64,000 nt of DNA from positions 121,058 through 185,057 of the forward strand of contig SUYP01000001.1 in the NCBI GenBank assembly GCA_015060395.1, read 5' to 3'. Made by a program: the position numbers and the translations under genes. This stretch comes from Bacteroidales bacterium (GTDB lineage: Bacteria; Bacteroidota; Bacteroidia; Bacteroidales; UBA932). Below the pieces are notes generated by a model that was not told where the DNA came from, did not search any database, and saw only the letters and a list, made by a program, of their open reading frames with translations. Of this stretch, positions 43,956 through 53,701 are shown piece after piece (within the stretch, counting starts at the first letter, position 1; each line of letters starts with the position of its first letter).

Positions 43956-45839
43956 ATGAATTTTATGAAACTGATCAATAAAATATTAATTGGTGTAGGA
44001 ATGCTCGCGGCTGCATCTCTGACTTCCTGCGACGAGGACGGCCTCAAGACACCGACCCAGTCATCTTTTGACGAGTCTGTGGTGTATTCCAACTACACTC
44101 TTGCAGAATACAACGTATTCGGAATCTACGAGGTGTTCGGTCATACCAACTGTCATCGTGGACGCTACCTTCCTTGGTATGGCTTCAATACCGATATCGA
44201 GCTCTATAACAATACAACAGCTGACGAGAAGTCAAGCATCGCAAGATATTCTATGACAGTGACCAACGGTCAGCTCAATCTCGCTAACGGCCCTTATAAC
44301 GAGCTTATGGGAGGAATCGAGAGAGCAAACCTCGCTATCAGAGGAATCCGTCAGTACGGCAATCCTTCTGTGAATGCTGATATGGCCGAACTTCTTGGTG
44401 AGGCACTTACCGCACGTGCTCTCCTTTATACCGAGCTTCTCAAGGCATACGGTGAGGTTCCGGCACGTTTCAATCCGATTGATGCAGAGACCATCTATCT
44501 CAACAAGTCTGACAAGGATGTCATCTTCAAGCAGCTTCTTGCAGACCTTGAGGAGGCTTTCAATTATATGAAATGGCCTCTCAAGAGCGCGACTACTGCA
44601 ACGACCGACCGTCCAAGCCTTGCTTTTGCAAAAGGCCTTTATGCACGCCTTGCTCTGATGGCTTCAGGTTATTCACTCCGTCCTGCGGAAGGCGCTGTGG
44701 GTACAGGTGATGCCGGAACAGTAAGACTTTCAAATGATCCTGAACTCCAAAAGGAAGTCCTTTATCCAAAGGCTCTTGCAGCTCTCAAGGATGTGATCGA
44801 TAACGCAGGTCTTTCCCTTATGGATTACACACAGCTCTGGAAGGAGTTCAACAATATGGACAAGACTGCTGGAAAAGAGGTTATCTATGTGATCCCTTCT
44901 TCTGATACCCGCGGTCGTTGGAACTATACTTTCGCGATCAGGACAGAGGGTAATCCAGACTGGTCACAGGGCCCTACATCAAGCCGTGGAGGTACTGCAG
45001 GTCCGGTTCCGACCCTCTATTGGAAATATGGGGATGAGGATGTGCGCCGCGACCTCAGCTGCGTCAACTGGAAGTGGGTTCTTGGTCCGGATGGCAAGAA
45101 CATACCTCAGCTTGCAGGTCCTAATGACTGGTATTTCGGAAAGTTCCGTCTTGAGTGGCAGTTGAAGTCTCCATATAATGGCGGTAACGATGACGGTATC
45201 AAGCCTGTATATATGAGATATTCCGACATTCTCCTTATGGCAGCAGAGATCGCCAATGATCCGGCTTGCGGAAACCGTGACGAAGCATTCGCAAAGAATT
45301 GTCTCCTCCAGGTACGTCAGAGAGCATATAAGGGCAATGAAGGCCTTGCATCTGCATACGTGAACGGCCTCAGCGGCCAGGATGCAATCTTCAACGCAAT
45401 CGTTGACGAGCGTGCTCTTGAGTTCGTGGGCGAGATGCTCCGTAAGCAGGACCTCATCCGCTGGAATCTCCTCAAGACCAAGATCGATGAGTCAAAGGCT
45501 GAGCTTAAGGAGTGGATGGACAATGCAGGCACAGAGTTCGGTCCGGCAGTATGGTACAAGTATGCTGCAGACGGATCTATCCAGACATACGGATACAATG
45601 AACCGGCTACAACAGACGCAGCACCAGGCGAAGGCTGGGAGTGCTACACCAACTCAAAGGGTGAAGTCGCTACATACTTCAAGTTCACGAGCGATGAGAC
45701 GGGAACTTACAGTGAGTCTGCACAGAAGAAGCTTGATTCATTCTATGACAACAACCCTGATACCAAGCAGTGGTGGCCGATTCCGGAGGCAACTCTCGTG
45801 AACAGCCAGGGAACACTCTTCAATGACTACGGATTTTAA
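43956..45839 (+). CDS. SusD-family surface glycan-binding lipoprotein
   Basis: 627 residues. A lipoprotein signal ends at SLTSC, followed by DEDG as an outer-membrane export signal. SusD/RagB features include the early YNVFGIYEVFGH segment, tetratricopeptide-like helices (ELLGEALTARALLYTELLKAYGEVP) and the conserved C-terminal pieces IKPVYMRYSDILLMAAEIAND, VDERALEFVGEMLRKQDLIRWNLL and WWPIPEATLVN. It binds pectin oligomers and acts as the lid of the preceding SusC pore. The start may be 43956 or the MKLINK ATG at 43965. Confidence 0.96.
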   Translation: MNFMKLINKILIGVGMLAAASLTSCDEDGLKTPTQSSFDESVVYSNYTLAEYNVFGIYEVFGHTNCHRGRYLPWYGFNTDIELYNNTTADEKSSIARYSMTVTNGQLNLANGPYNELMGGIERANLAIRGIRQYGNPSVNADMAELLGEALTARALLYTELLKAYGEVPARFNPIDAETIYLNKSDKDVIFKQLLADLEEAFNYMKWPLKSATTATTDRPSLAFAKGLYARLALMASGYSLRPAEGAVGTGDAGTVRLSNDPELQKEVLYPKALAALKDVIDNAGLSLMDYTQLWKEFNNMDKTAGKEVIYVIPSSDTRGRWNYTFAIRTEGNPDWSQGPTSSRGGTAGPVPTLYWKYGDEDVRRDLSCVNWKWVLGPDGKNIPQLAGPNDWYFGKFRLEWQLKSPYNGGNDDGIKPVYMRYSDILLMAAEIANDPACGNRDEAFAKNCLLQVRQRAYKGNEGLASAYVNGLSGQDAIFNAIVDERALEFVGEMLRKQDLIRWNLLKTKIDESKAELKEWMDNAGTEFGPAVWYKYAADGSIQTYGYNEPATTDAAPGEGWECYTNSKGEVATYFKFTSDETGTYSESAQKKLDSFYDNNPDTKQWWPIPEATLVNSQGTLFNDYGF

Positions 45840-45842
45840 TAT

Positions 45843-48800
45843 ATGATCACTATGAAAAGAATATTTTCAGCTATTATAGCGGGGTTGGCGTTCATCGCAT
45901 TCGGCTCGGTTCTTTCCGGCTGTGCTGAGGAGATGGTGGACATCAATGACGAGATCGCTCTCGGCAGATGCCTTACCCCTACCGAACTTTCTGCCAAGAT
46001 TGTCAACGGAGAGTTCATTGAGTTCTCCTGGACCAAGTCCAAGGGCGCTACCGAGTTCGTTCTCGAACTGTATTCAGATGAGACAATGTCGTCTCTCGTG
46101 GAAACTCTTGTGATCCCGGCTGAGGATCTTCCATATACTGCCGATCTTGAAGCGGATATGACTTATTATGCAAGGGTCAAGGGAGTCAATGGCGATGGCG
46201 CTATCGCTGATTCGCATTGGGCTGTATTCGACCGTCCTCTTCAGACTTACGCGATCAAGTCATCACTCAATCCTGAGCTTGTTGACAGATCAGCTTCATC
46301 AATCACAGTTAAATGGACAAGCGATCCTGAAGTTGACCATATCCGTGTGACACCAGCTCTGAATGCGGATGAGGAATATACCCGTTTCGATGTCGGTGCT
46401 GATGCTGTTGCTGCAGCTCAGGTGGAAGTTACAGGCCTCAAGCCGTCTGTGAACTATACTCTTGCCGTTCATTTCAAGAGTGCACAGCGCGGTACGGTAT
46501 CAGCCTGGACCCGTCCTTCAATCGACGGTGCAACTGAAGTGGCTACATCAGAGGCCCTCATTCAGGCGATTGCAGACAAGGCAGCCGTGATCAAGGTGGC
46601 TTATTCCGAGACTCCATATATCTTGGGTAGCGTAGTCCTTGGTGGCTCTGTAGCCATTTACGGTGATGCGACAGCACAGGGAGCCCAGCCTGTAATCCAA
46701 GGTGGACTTAAGATCGGTGCAGATGTGAAGAGTATTCATCTGGAGGCTGTTACATTCGACGGAGCCGGTCTTGCAGATTATCCTCATAATCTTACATTTG
46801 ATGCTGCTGCGGCAGTTGAGAACATCACAGTAGTAAACTGTAAGCTCAACAACTACCTTCGCGGTGTCCTCTATGAGAATTCAAAGGCGCCTACAGTCGG
46901 CTCGATCAAGTATGACGGTGTCGAGGTAAATAACGTAGGCGGTGACGGCGGTGACTGCTTCGACTTCCGTGGCAAGGCTGTTGTCAACAGCATTGAATTC
47001 ATCAACTCTACACTCAACACAGGTGCACGTACCTGGTTCCGTATCGATGCGAATACTACACTTGAATCTATAAAGCTGACACATTGTACATTCAACAATC
47101 TTTGCTTTGCAAACAACGGTAACAATAACGGTATCTTCAATATCAGAGCTCTCAACGCTGCCGGTGCGGCTCCTGCTTTCGAGCTTACACATAATGTGTT
47201 CCTCAATATGAATGATGCCAACAAGAGATGCTGCCTCATTGCAAAGAACTCAACTTCTGCATTCCCATCAGTAATTTCAGACAACTTCTTCTATAACTGC
47301 TATGACAGATTCTTCATCCCTCAGAAGGACGGTTCTTCACTTTCCGGAGACGACCTGACGAAGGCTGCTGAAGAAGGTCGTGCGCTGATTCTTGTGAACG
47401 GAAGTGCTGAACTTACAGCAGACCCTTGCGTTGACAGTGTTCGTGACAAGCTGAATGTCACAAGTGCAGAGGTAATTGAGGCCAATGCCGGTGACCCAAG
47501 ATGGTATGCGGTTTATGTCGAGATTCCTGAAGACCTCACTCAGGAGGTTACTCCTACCGGAAAGGTATGGAATCTTACTGACGGTCAGACATTCAAGAAG
47601 GTCGCTGACAAGGATATGGTACGTGACGGTATCCGCTTCTATGTAAAGAACACTCCGATCAACTTCACAAAGGAAGGATTTGAATTCACTTCAGAGGCTG
47701 CGATAGGTGCTGACGGCATCCCTTCAGACGGTGCGATCGGAATCAAGGTCAATGAGCCTGGTTCTATAATCATCTCTGTGGCAGAGGCGACAGGTCATTC
47801 CAATATCACAGTGAGCCTTGACGGAAAGGTTTCGGCTTCTGTTCCAGCTGGTGCAGAGTATCAGAAGGTTACATTTGCCAATATTTCCGGCGAGCAGATG
47901 ATCTATATCTACGGATGTCACCCTGCAACAATGACATTCCTCCAGTGGACTTCAGATATCCAGGTTCTTGACAAGGTTCTTGCTACTCCTGTTGTAAAGA
48001 TCAACAAGACCACAGTCAATGAGCGTGCAGAGGATGAGATCACTCTCACTTGGGATCCTATCGACTATGCGGCATCATACAATGTGACTGTTGACGGCAA
48101 GAAGAAGAATGTGGCGGAGACTACATACTCATTCTCTACTGCTAATTATGCAGTTGAGGAAGCTGGCGGTGACTTCGCTATCCAGGTGACAGCTGTTCCT
48201 GCCGAGGATGACTATATCCGCGTAGAGTCTCAGCCTGCCGAGCTTTCATTCCACGTGAATGATGTCCCTGATGAGCCAGGTATCAAGATCGTAAGATACG
48301 ACCTTACATTCCCTGAAGGCGGAAATGCTGAGGAAATGTATGTTTGCGAGAACAATGCTGGCTTCTATGTGCATACAACCGGAGGTTGGGTAATTGATAA
48401 GAACAGTCAGAAGTTTGCTGTTGTCGGCAGTACAGAGTATGATCAGTATTCAACCCGTCTCAAGGGTTCGAAGACATCAGACTCCAAGACTATGACCATT
48501 ACTGTTCCTAATGACGGTGTGCTTTACATTGCAGCCCGTTCAGCAAATTCATCCGCAACAGACCGTACTATGGCTCTTATGCAGAATGGCGCCGAAATCC
48601 TTGCTCCTACAGTAATCAAGGATGAGGATAAGTTCACGGCCGGTGATGTTTCTGCATTCCCATATACAGTAGTCAATGTCAAGGCAGGTGAGATCCAGGT
48701 AGTTCTCAACAATGGTATCAATTTCTATGGTATCAGATATGATGCTACAGAGGGTTCTGCAGCCGAGAAGGTTGACAAGGTTTGGGATTTCTCTGCTCCT

Positions 48801-49223
48801 GAGTGGGTTGATGCTATGACTGGCAGCGGTATTGCAGCCAATACCAATGACAGCAACTGGAATCTTGAAGTCAACGGTCTCAAGGTCGTTTCCGGCGGCG
48901 GATCGATCAAGTGGAACAAGTCAGGTGAGACATACTACTGGCAGCCAGGTGGAAAGAGTGACGGTACTACACGTTATTTTGAATTTACTACTGATGTTGC
49001 GGGTACAGTGACCGTATATTCTTCAAATACCGGCGGATCAGAGGATCTTTCACGTATGGTGACAGTGAAGGTCGGCGATGCTGATCCTGAATCACTTCCA
49101 GGAGGAACACCATCTGGAGATGCTCCGACAAAGAATGATTTCTCAGTAAGTGCAGGAACTGTGAAGATCTATCCTACCGGCAATGGTCTCCGTTTCTACA
49201 AGATCGAGTTCCACTCTCTCTAA
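45843..49223 (+). CDS. Large surface lipoprotein with FnIII, beta-helix and repeat modules
   Basis: 1126 residues. A lipoprotein signal ends at VLSGC. Two FnIII-like domains (about 35-220) are followed by a right-handed beta-helix region (about 225-460; VAIYGDATAQGAQPVIQGG, NLTFDAAAAVENITVVNCKL) of the DUF4957/DUF5123 kind seen in pectin loci. A further beta-sandwich, another FnIII (about 710-790) and two C-terminal beta-rich modules follow, the last two of similar length and ending GINFYGIRYD and GNGLRFYKIEF, suggesting a duplicated carbohydrate-binding domain. It is probably a pectin-binding surface protein in the SusE/F position. No catalytic set is recognisable. ATG at 45852 is an alternative start. 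Confidence 0.8.
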   Translation: MITMKRIFSAIIAGLAFIAFGSVLSGCAEEMVDINDEIALGRCLTPTELSAKIVNGEFIEFSWTKSKGATEFVLELYSDETMSSLVETLVIPAEDLPYTADLEADMTYYARVKGVNGDGAIADSHWAVFDRPLQTYAIKSSLNPELVDRSASSITVKWTSDPEVDHIRVTPALNADEEYTRFDVGADAVAAAQVEVTGLKPSVNYTLAVHFKSAQRGTVSAWTRPSIDGATEVATSEALIQAIADKAAVIKVAYSETPYILGSVVLGGSVAIYGDATAQGAQPVIQGGLKIGADVKSIHLEAVTFDGAGLADYPHNLTFDAAAAVENITVVNCKLNNYLRGVLYENSKAPTVGSIKYDGVEVNNVGGDGGDCFDFRGKAVVNSIEFINSTLNTGARTWFRIDANTTLESIKLTHCTFNNLCFANNGNNNGIFNIRALNAAGAAPAFELTHNVFLNMNDANKRCCLIAKNSTSAFPSVISDNFFYNCYDRFFIPQKDGSSLSGDDLTKAAEEGRALILVNGSAELTADPCVDSVRDKLNVTSAEVIEANAGDPRWYAVYVEIPEDLTQEVTPTGKVWNLTDGQTFKKVADKDMVRDGIRFYVKNTPINFTKEGFEFTSEAAIGADGIPSDGAIGIKVNEPGSIIISVAEATGHSNITVSLDGKVSASVPAGAEYQKVTFANISGEQMIYIYGCHPATMTFLQWTSDIQVLDKVLATPVVKINKTTVNERAEDEITLTWDPIDYAASYNVTVDGKKKNVAETTYSFSTANYAVEEAGGDFAIQVTAVPAEDDYIRVESQPAELSFHVNDVPDEPGIKIVRYDLTFPEGGNAEEMYVCENNAGFYVHTTGGWVIDKNSQKFAVVGSTEYDQYSTRLKGSKTSDSKTMTITVPNDGVLYIAARSANSSATDRTMALMQNGAEILAPTVIKDEDKFTAGDVSAFPYTVVNVKAGEIQVVLNNGINFYGIRYDATEGSAAEKVDKVWDFSAPEWVDAMTGSGIAANTNDSNWNLEVNGLKVVSGGGSIKWNKSGETYYWQPGGKSDGTTRYFEFTTDVAGTVTVYSSNTGGSEDLSRMVTVKVGDADPESLPGGTPSGDAPTKNDFSVSAGTVKIYPTGNGLRFYKIEFHSL

Positions 49224-49255
49224 TATGTAAACCATAACCTACATTATAATCATTT

Positions 49256-49285
49256 CGGGGTGGTCGTCGTATGACGGCCACCCCG
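49256..49285. terminator. Bidirectional terminator closing the pectin locus
   Basis: A 13-bp stem (49256-49268 with 49273-49285; CGGGGTGG arm) with one G-T pair and a GTAT loop lies between the end of the pectin locus and the converging serine hydrolase gene. Confidence 0.85.
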
Positions 49286-49305
49286 ATTCATTCATATCCA
49301 TAGGC

Positions 49306-50589
49306 TTATTCAAACAGATTCCGCTTGGGAAGCTTGTCTCCGTACAGTTCCCGGCATTGCTTGAACAGGGCATCGGTATATCGTGCCTGGCCCGGGCCAC
49401 GCCAGGTACTGGTGTTGGTTATCATTATCCAGCATTCTCCGTCAGGGAAATACTTGACCAGGGCTGTGGTTCCGGAAAGTGTTCCTGTCCTGCTCCATCC
49501 CTTTTCAGGAGCCGTGTCGTTCCATCCGAGCGAATATGTCTCCTTGTCGAAGTACTCTGTCATCTGGGCCACTGCATCAGCAGATATTATGTCTTCTACT
49601 TCCGGACGGCCGTCGATGGATGCCACCAGGCGGGCAATCTCGGCAGGGGAGCCACACCAGGCTCCTGCACCTGACAGGAGAGGAATGTTGTTGCCTCCGT
49701 AGCAGCGCTCCACCATCACGCCGCTTCCGTTGAATTCTTCGACGAATTTGCCCTCTCCCTCGTGCGTGTAATATCTTGCTTCATTTGGGAAGCGATCGCT
49801 GTAATATGAGCCTCCTATGTGCATATCATAGCATCCTGCCGGCTTGAGAACTTCCTCGCAGATGAATTCTTCGTATGGCCTGCCTGAAACCTTCTCTATT
49901 ATCTCTGACAGAAGAAGGTATCCGAAGTTGGAATATCTCTGTGATTCACCCGGCATAAACCTCAGATTATGCCTGAGTACCAGTTTGTAGAAGTCTTCCT
50001 TTACCGGTGTGTGGTCGAGCTGCATCTGATTTCTTACATCGTTGGATGAAAAGAGCGGGTCACGATAGAATCCGCCCTGATGACGCAGCAGATGCTCCAC
50101 TGTGATCTTGTAATAGTTCTTGTCCTTGATGAGCGAATTGAAAAGTGAATCGTTAAGTATGCCTGATGGACCGAATACGGTGTCCTTGATGCTCAAGGAG
50201 TCTCTATCCTGGAGTACCATTATTCCGGTAGCTGTAATCAGTTTTGAAACTGATGCCATCCTCAGGATATGCGAAGGCTGCATTTCTTCGGATTCTCCTT
50301 CATCCGCCCATCCGTAGCCCTTGGCATACAGCAGCGAGTCATTGCGCATTATGGCCAATGAGGCTCCTTTCAGATGCCACTGCCTCATATAGGCTCTCAC
50401 TTTCTTGTCAATTCCCTCTGTCTCAGGCAGATCTGACAAAGCATTGGAAAGTGAATCATTCAGATGGATTTTGGGTCTCAATGACAATGGTTCCGGCTTT
50501 GGCAGCGGTTTGTGGATAATCACAAAGGCTGTCGCGATTGCGGCAGCCGTTATAGCGGATATTATGCTTGCGATAGTCTTTTTCTTCAT
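49306..50589 (-). CDS. Serine hydrolase of the beta-lactamase/penicillin-binding family
   Basis: 427 residues with an N-terminal membrane anchor or signal (IASIISAITAAAIATAFVII). Class C beta-lactamase/DD-peptidase motifs are present: SxxK as Ser113-Val-Ser-Lys116, the YxN motif as YSN in SQRYSNFGYLLL, and RTGTLSGTTA in the KTG position. The substrate is unknown; members hydrolyse peptidoglycan peptides, beta-lactams or esters. It is the last gene of a minus-strand operon, 19 bp after the kinase gene. An upstream in-frame ATG at 50634 would overlap that gene and lacks a signal-like start. Confidence 0.85.
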   Translation of the reverse strand: MKKKTIASIISAITAAAIATAFVIIHKPLPKPEPLSLRPKIHLNDSLSNALSDLPETEGIDKKVRAYMRQWHLKGASLAIMRNDSLLYAKGYGWADEGESEEMQPSHILRMASVSKLITATGIMVLQDRDSLSIKDTVFGPSGILNDSLFNSLIKDKNYYKITVEHLLRHQGGFYRDPLFSSNDVRNQMQLDHTPVKEDFYKLVLRHNLRFMPGESQRYSNFGYLLLSEIIEKVSGRPYEEFICEEVLKPAGCYDMHIGGSYYSDRFPNEARYYTHEGEGKFVEEFNGSGVMVERCYGGNNIPLLSGAGAWCGSPAEIARLVASIDGRPEVEDIISADAVAQMTEYFDKETYSLGWNDTAPEKGWSRTGTLSGTTALVKYFPDGECWIMITNTSTWRGPGQARYTDALFKQCRELYGDKLPKRNLFE

Positions 50590-50608
50590 TTGCTGAAATG
50601 ACGGTTTC

Positions 50609-51220
50609 TTATAGCTTCCCGGATCTGCGGGCAAAATCGATGATGAATTCGGCCGTGCCCTCTATGCCCATAATGCTTGAATCCAGGCACAGGTCGTATG
50701 TCGAGGCAACGCCCCAGTCGCCGAAAGTGTAATAATTGTAGTATTCTGCTCTTGCCTTGTCTCTTTTCTCCAGCATATCTAGGGCAGCTTCCTCGCTTAT
50801 GCCAAGTCTTGAGGCCACTCTCTCGGCGCGTACTTCGACAGGACTGGTCAGGAAGACGTCAAGAACGCAGTCCATATCCCTGAGGATGTAATCTGAACAT
50901 CTGCCTACGATTACGGCAGGACCCTCTGCGGCAATCCTCCTGATGGTTTCGCACTGCATCCTGAACAAGCCCTTGTCGCTCATATAGTTCTCAGTATCAG
51001 TACTGTAGCTTCCTGCGAAAATTGAAGACAAGGAGAAGAACCTCTTTTTCTCATCACTCTGTACAAACAGTTCTGCGCTGAAGCCGCTGTCCTGTGCGGC
51101 CTTGATGATCAGTTCGTGGTCATATACGGGGATTCCGAGCTTTGAACCCAATGCGTCGGCCACGGATTTTCCTCCGCTGCCGAACTGACGTCCGATAGTA
51201 ATTATGATTTTCTTGTCCAT
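50609..51220 (-). CDS. Cytidylate kinase-like protein
   Basis: 203 residues with a P-loop fold: IITIGRQFGSGGKSVADALG at the N terminus, then YDHELIIKAA and PAVIVGRCSDYIL. This matches the cytidylate-kinase-like family (Cytidylate_kin_2), whose physiological substrate is generally not established; the true CMP kinase is usually a separate gene. It lies 4 bp after the MATE gene and is surely co-transcribed. Confidence 0.88.
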   Translation of the reverse strand: MDKKIIITIGRQFGSGGKSVADALGSKLGIPVYDHELIIKAAQDSGFSAELFVQSDEKKRFFSLSSIFAGSYSTDTENYMSDKGLFRMQCETIRRIAAEGPAVIVGRCSDYILRDMDCVLDVFLTSPVEVRAERVASRLGISEEAALDMLEKRDKARAEYYNYYTFGDWGVASTYDLCLDSSIMGIEGTAEFIIDFARRSGKL

Positions 51221-51224
51221 AATC

Positions 51225-52613
51225 TTATAGCTGGCTGCCGAGAACCGACGGATCGTCTCCGTCTTTCAGCATACTGAATTTATTGAAAAGTCGTCCTAAC
51301 ATAAATATTGTCAGCAGGGTTGCCATACCGTCCGAAATAGGGAAACTCATCCAGACGCCGTCTGCATCGAACCACTTTGGCAGAAGATAGAGCAGAGGAA
51401 GGAGAAAGAGTATCTGCCTTGATAATGACAGAATAACGGACTTTCTTACCATTCCCAGGCTCTGGAAGAAGTTGGTAGCGATCATCTGGAATCCTACGAT
51501 AGGGAAGATCATCGTCATAATTCTCAGTGCTTTTGCAGAAAGTGACATCAGCTGCTCGTCCTGAGTGAAGATTCCAACGGCAGCTCTAGGGAAGAACATA
51601 CCGAAGATGAAGCATAAAGTGGTCATAACCATAGCAAGCTTAGCGGTCTTCCAGAATACTTCCTTCACTCGGGAGTATTGGCGTGCTCCGTAATTATATC
51701 CTGCTATCGGCTGCATACCCTGGTTCAGACCCATACAGATCATCATAAACATAAAGACGAACCTGTTGCATATTCCGTATGCTCCGATACCCAGGTCTCC
51801 GCAGTATTTGCGAAGCTGCTGGTTGATGAACAATGTTACAAGGCAGGCTGCGGAATTCATAAGGAAAGGACCCATTCCGATTGCCATAGAGTCTTTCGCC
51901 ACCCTGATATCAAGCCTGAGAATGCCCTTTTCGAAGTGGAATGGGCGTCTTCTGTCGCTGAAATGATGCAGTACGACGAACATCGCAACCGTCTGTGCTA
52001 TGACTGTGGCCCAGGCGGCTCCGGCAATGCCCATATCGAAGACGAATATGAATATCGGGTCGAGAATTGCATTGAATACGACAGTGAATATAGTCAGGCC
52101 CATAGCCTTTTTCGGGTTACCGGAAGAACGCATAGCTGCATTCAGACCGAAATACAGATGGGTGATTATATTGCCTATGAGGATGATGGTCATATATTCC
52201 TTCGCGTAAGGGAGGGTGTTCTCGCTTGCACCGAAAAAATATAGGATAGGATCTATGAAAATCAGAGCCAGTGCCATAAAGACGGCTCCTATTATTATGT
52301 TGAGACTGACGACATTTCCCAGAACCTTGTTTGCAGCCTTGTAGTTCTTCTGTCCGAGAAGAACCGACAGCATAGTAGCAGCGCCGGCTCCCACGAGAGT
52401 GCCGAATGCTGTGGAAAGATTCATAAGAGGGAACGTCACCGCGAGACCGGAAATAGCAAGTGGACCCACACCTTGCCCGATGAAGATGCTGTCCACCATA
52501 TTATACAGCGATGCTGCTGTCTGTGCTATGATCGCCGGCAAAGCATACTGCTTCAGAAGCTTGCCGATCTTTTCTGTTCCGAGTTCTAAAGGTACAGCTG
52601 ATCTTTCTGCCAT
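51225..52613 (-). CDS. MATE-family efflux transporter
   Basis: About 462 residues and 12 predicted membrane helices. MATE features are LLKQYALPAIIAQTAASLYNM, VDSIFIGQGVGPLAISGLAV, NAAMRSSGNPKKAMG, LDPIFIFVFDMGIAGAAWAT and GLNQGMQPIAGYNYGA. Such carriers export cationic drugs or metabolites using Na+ or H+ gradients. The start at 52613 follows the FKBP stop by one base (TAG-A-ATG), indicating coupling; a longer frame from 52634 would overlap the FKBP gene. Confidence 0.95.
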   Translation of the reverse strand: MAERSAVPLELGTEKIGKLLKQYALPAIIAQTAASLYNMVDSIFIGQGVGPLAISGLAVTFPLMNLSTAFGTLVGAGAATMLSVLLGQKNYKAANKVLGNVVSLNIIIGAVFMALALIFIDPILYFFGASENTLPYAKEYMTIILIGNIITHLYFGLNAAMRSSGNPKKAMGLTIFTVVFNAILDPIFIFVFDMGIAGAAWATVIAQTVAMFVVLHHFSDRRRPFHFEKGILRLDIRVAKDSMAIGMGPFLMNSAACLVTLFINQQLRKYCGDLGIGAYGICNRFVFMFMMICMGLNQGMQPIAGYNYGARQYSRVKEVFWKTAKLAMVMTTLCFIFGMFFPRAAVGIFTQDEQLMSLSAKALRIMTMIFPIVGFQMIATNFFQSLGMVRKSVILSLSRQILFLLPLLYLLPKWFDADGVWMSFPISDGMATLLTIFMLGRLFNKFSMLKDGDDPSVLGSQL

Positions 52614-52614
52614 T

Positions 52615-53649
52615 CTAGTCCTCCGGTTCTTCAACTATCTCAATTTCAAATATAAGAGGAGCGTATCCCGGAATTGTCGAGCCGCTGCCGTTGTAGGAAT
52701 ATCCCAGAGGTGAATAGAATACTCCTATACCTTTCTCAAATGCGCGCATCTGCCAGAGAGTTATGGCGAATCCGCTGATCATCGAAGAATTTGAAGAGCC
52801 CATAGTCAGATCAGAATACTTCTCACCCCAGTTGATCTTGGTAGGCTCGTATGCTCTGGAAGCTGAATATATGTTGTTGTCTTTGGCTACCTTCTCGATG
52901 GTTGTGTCGAAGACCTGACCGTTGAGAAGCTTGCCTGTATAATTGATATAGATCGATGTGTCAGAAGGGAAAGAGGTCGTGTCAACAGGAGCAGTAAGCT
53001 GTTTGTAATAGCATCCGTAGTGACCTTTCACCGAATCGGCTGGAGTAAGTCTTCCGAAAATGTCGATGTTTTCAGCTATATAATGCGAAATCTCCCCGAT
53101 CTCATACTTTGAAATATCGGTGGTGACGTCTGTAACGGTAATGTCATAGACTGCACTTGTTCCGGAAGAAGAGTTCTCAAGATATTCTTCCGGTGTGTCG
53201 TATGACTTGTATGTCATCAGCCAGCTTGGAATGATGATCTTCTTCCTTCCGCCTACCTTCATCCCTATCAGCGCGTCAGCCAGACCGGCCTGGATCGTGT
53301 TTTCGAAAGTCGTCAGCACCTTAGGACCATAGTAATCCGCCTTGGAATATTCTCCAAGCTGCTCGGCAGTCTCCTTTCTGGTGTATGAGGTTATGTTTCC
53401 CTGAAGATCAGTGATGGTATAGTCAACATAGACATAATTGTCCTTCTTCACCTCTGCTCCATTACCAGCCTCTTCCTCAAGTATGTAGATTCCTATGCCG
53501 GTAGGCTTCACATCAGGATGGTTGAGCTCCATCCAGGCATCGAAATATCTTTTGTTTGCTTCGTTAGGACCCTCTGTTACCGCTTTTGCACACCCTGCCG
53601 CAGCAAGTGCGAGAACAACGAATGCAGCTGTCTTAAAAATCTTCTTCAT
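52615..53649 (-). CDS. FKBP-type peptidyl-prolyl isomerase lipoprotein with two FKBP-like domains
   Basis: 344 residues. A lipoprotein signal ends at LAAAGC. An N-terminal FKBP-like domain (about 45-180; VYVDYTITDLQGNITSYTRK, GMKVGGRKKIIIPSWLM) is followed by a second (about 200-340; SIYINYTGKLLNGQVFDTTI, GVFYSPLGYSYNGSGS, YAPLIFEIEIVE). The first domain is divergent and may be inactive. Bacteroidetes lipoproteins of this type are thought to help fold periplasmic or surface proteins. The start at 53649 follows an exact -7 promoter element; an upstream in-frame ATG would cross it. Confidence 0.9.
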   Translation of the reverse strand: MKKIFKTAAFVVLALAAAGCAKAVTEGPNEANKRYFDAWMELNHPDVKPTGIGIYILEEEAGNGAEVKKDNYVYVDYTITDLQGNITSYTRKETAEQLGEYSKADYYGPKVLTTFENTIQAGLADALIGMKVGGRKKIIIPSWLMTYKSYDTPEEYLENSSSGTSAVYDITVTDVTTDISKYEIGEISHYIAENIDIFGRLTPADSVKGHYGCYYKQLTAPVDTTSFPSDTSIYINYTGKLLNGQVFDTTIEKVAKDNNIYSASRAYEPTKINWGEKYSDLTMGSSNSSMISGFAITLWQMRAFEKGIGVFYSPLGYSYNGSGSTIPGYAPLIFEIEIVEEPED

Positions 53650-53674
53650 TATATCCTTATATGATTTGAACCGA

Positions 53675-53682
53675 CAAAGATA
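53675..53682 (-). promoter_or_regulatory. -7 promoter element for the FKBP-MATE operon
   Basis: Minus strand TATCTTTG matches TAnnTTTG, 26 bp upstream of the FKBP ATG and preceded by a run of about ten T on that strand. Confidence 0.6.
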
Positions 53683-53701
53683 AAAAAAAAAGTCATAACG
53701 T

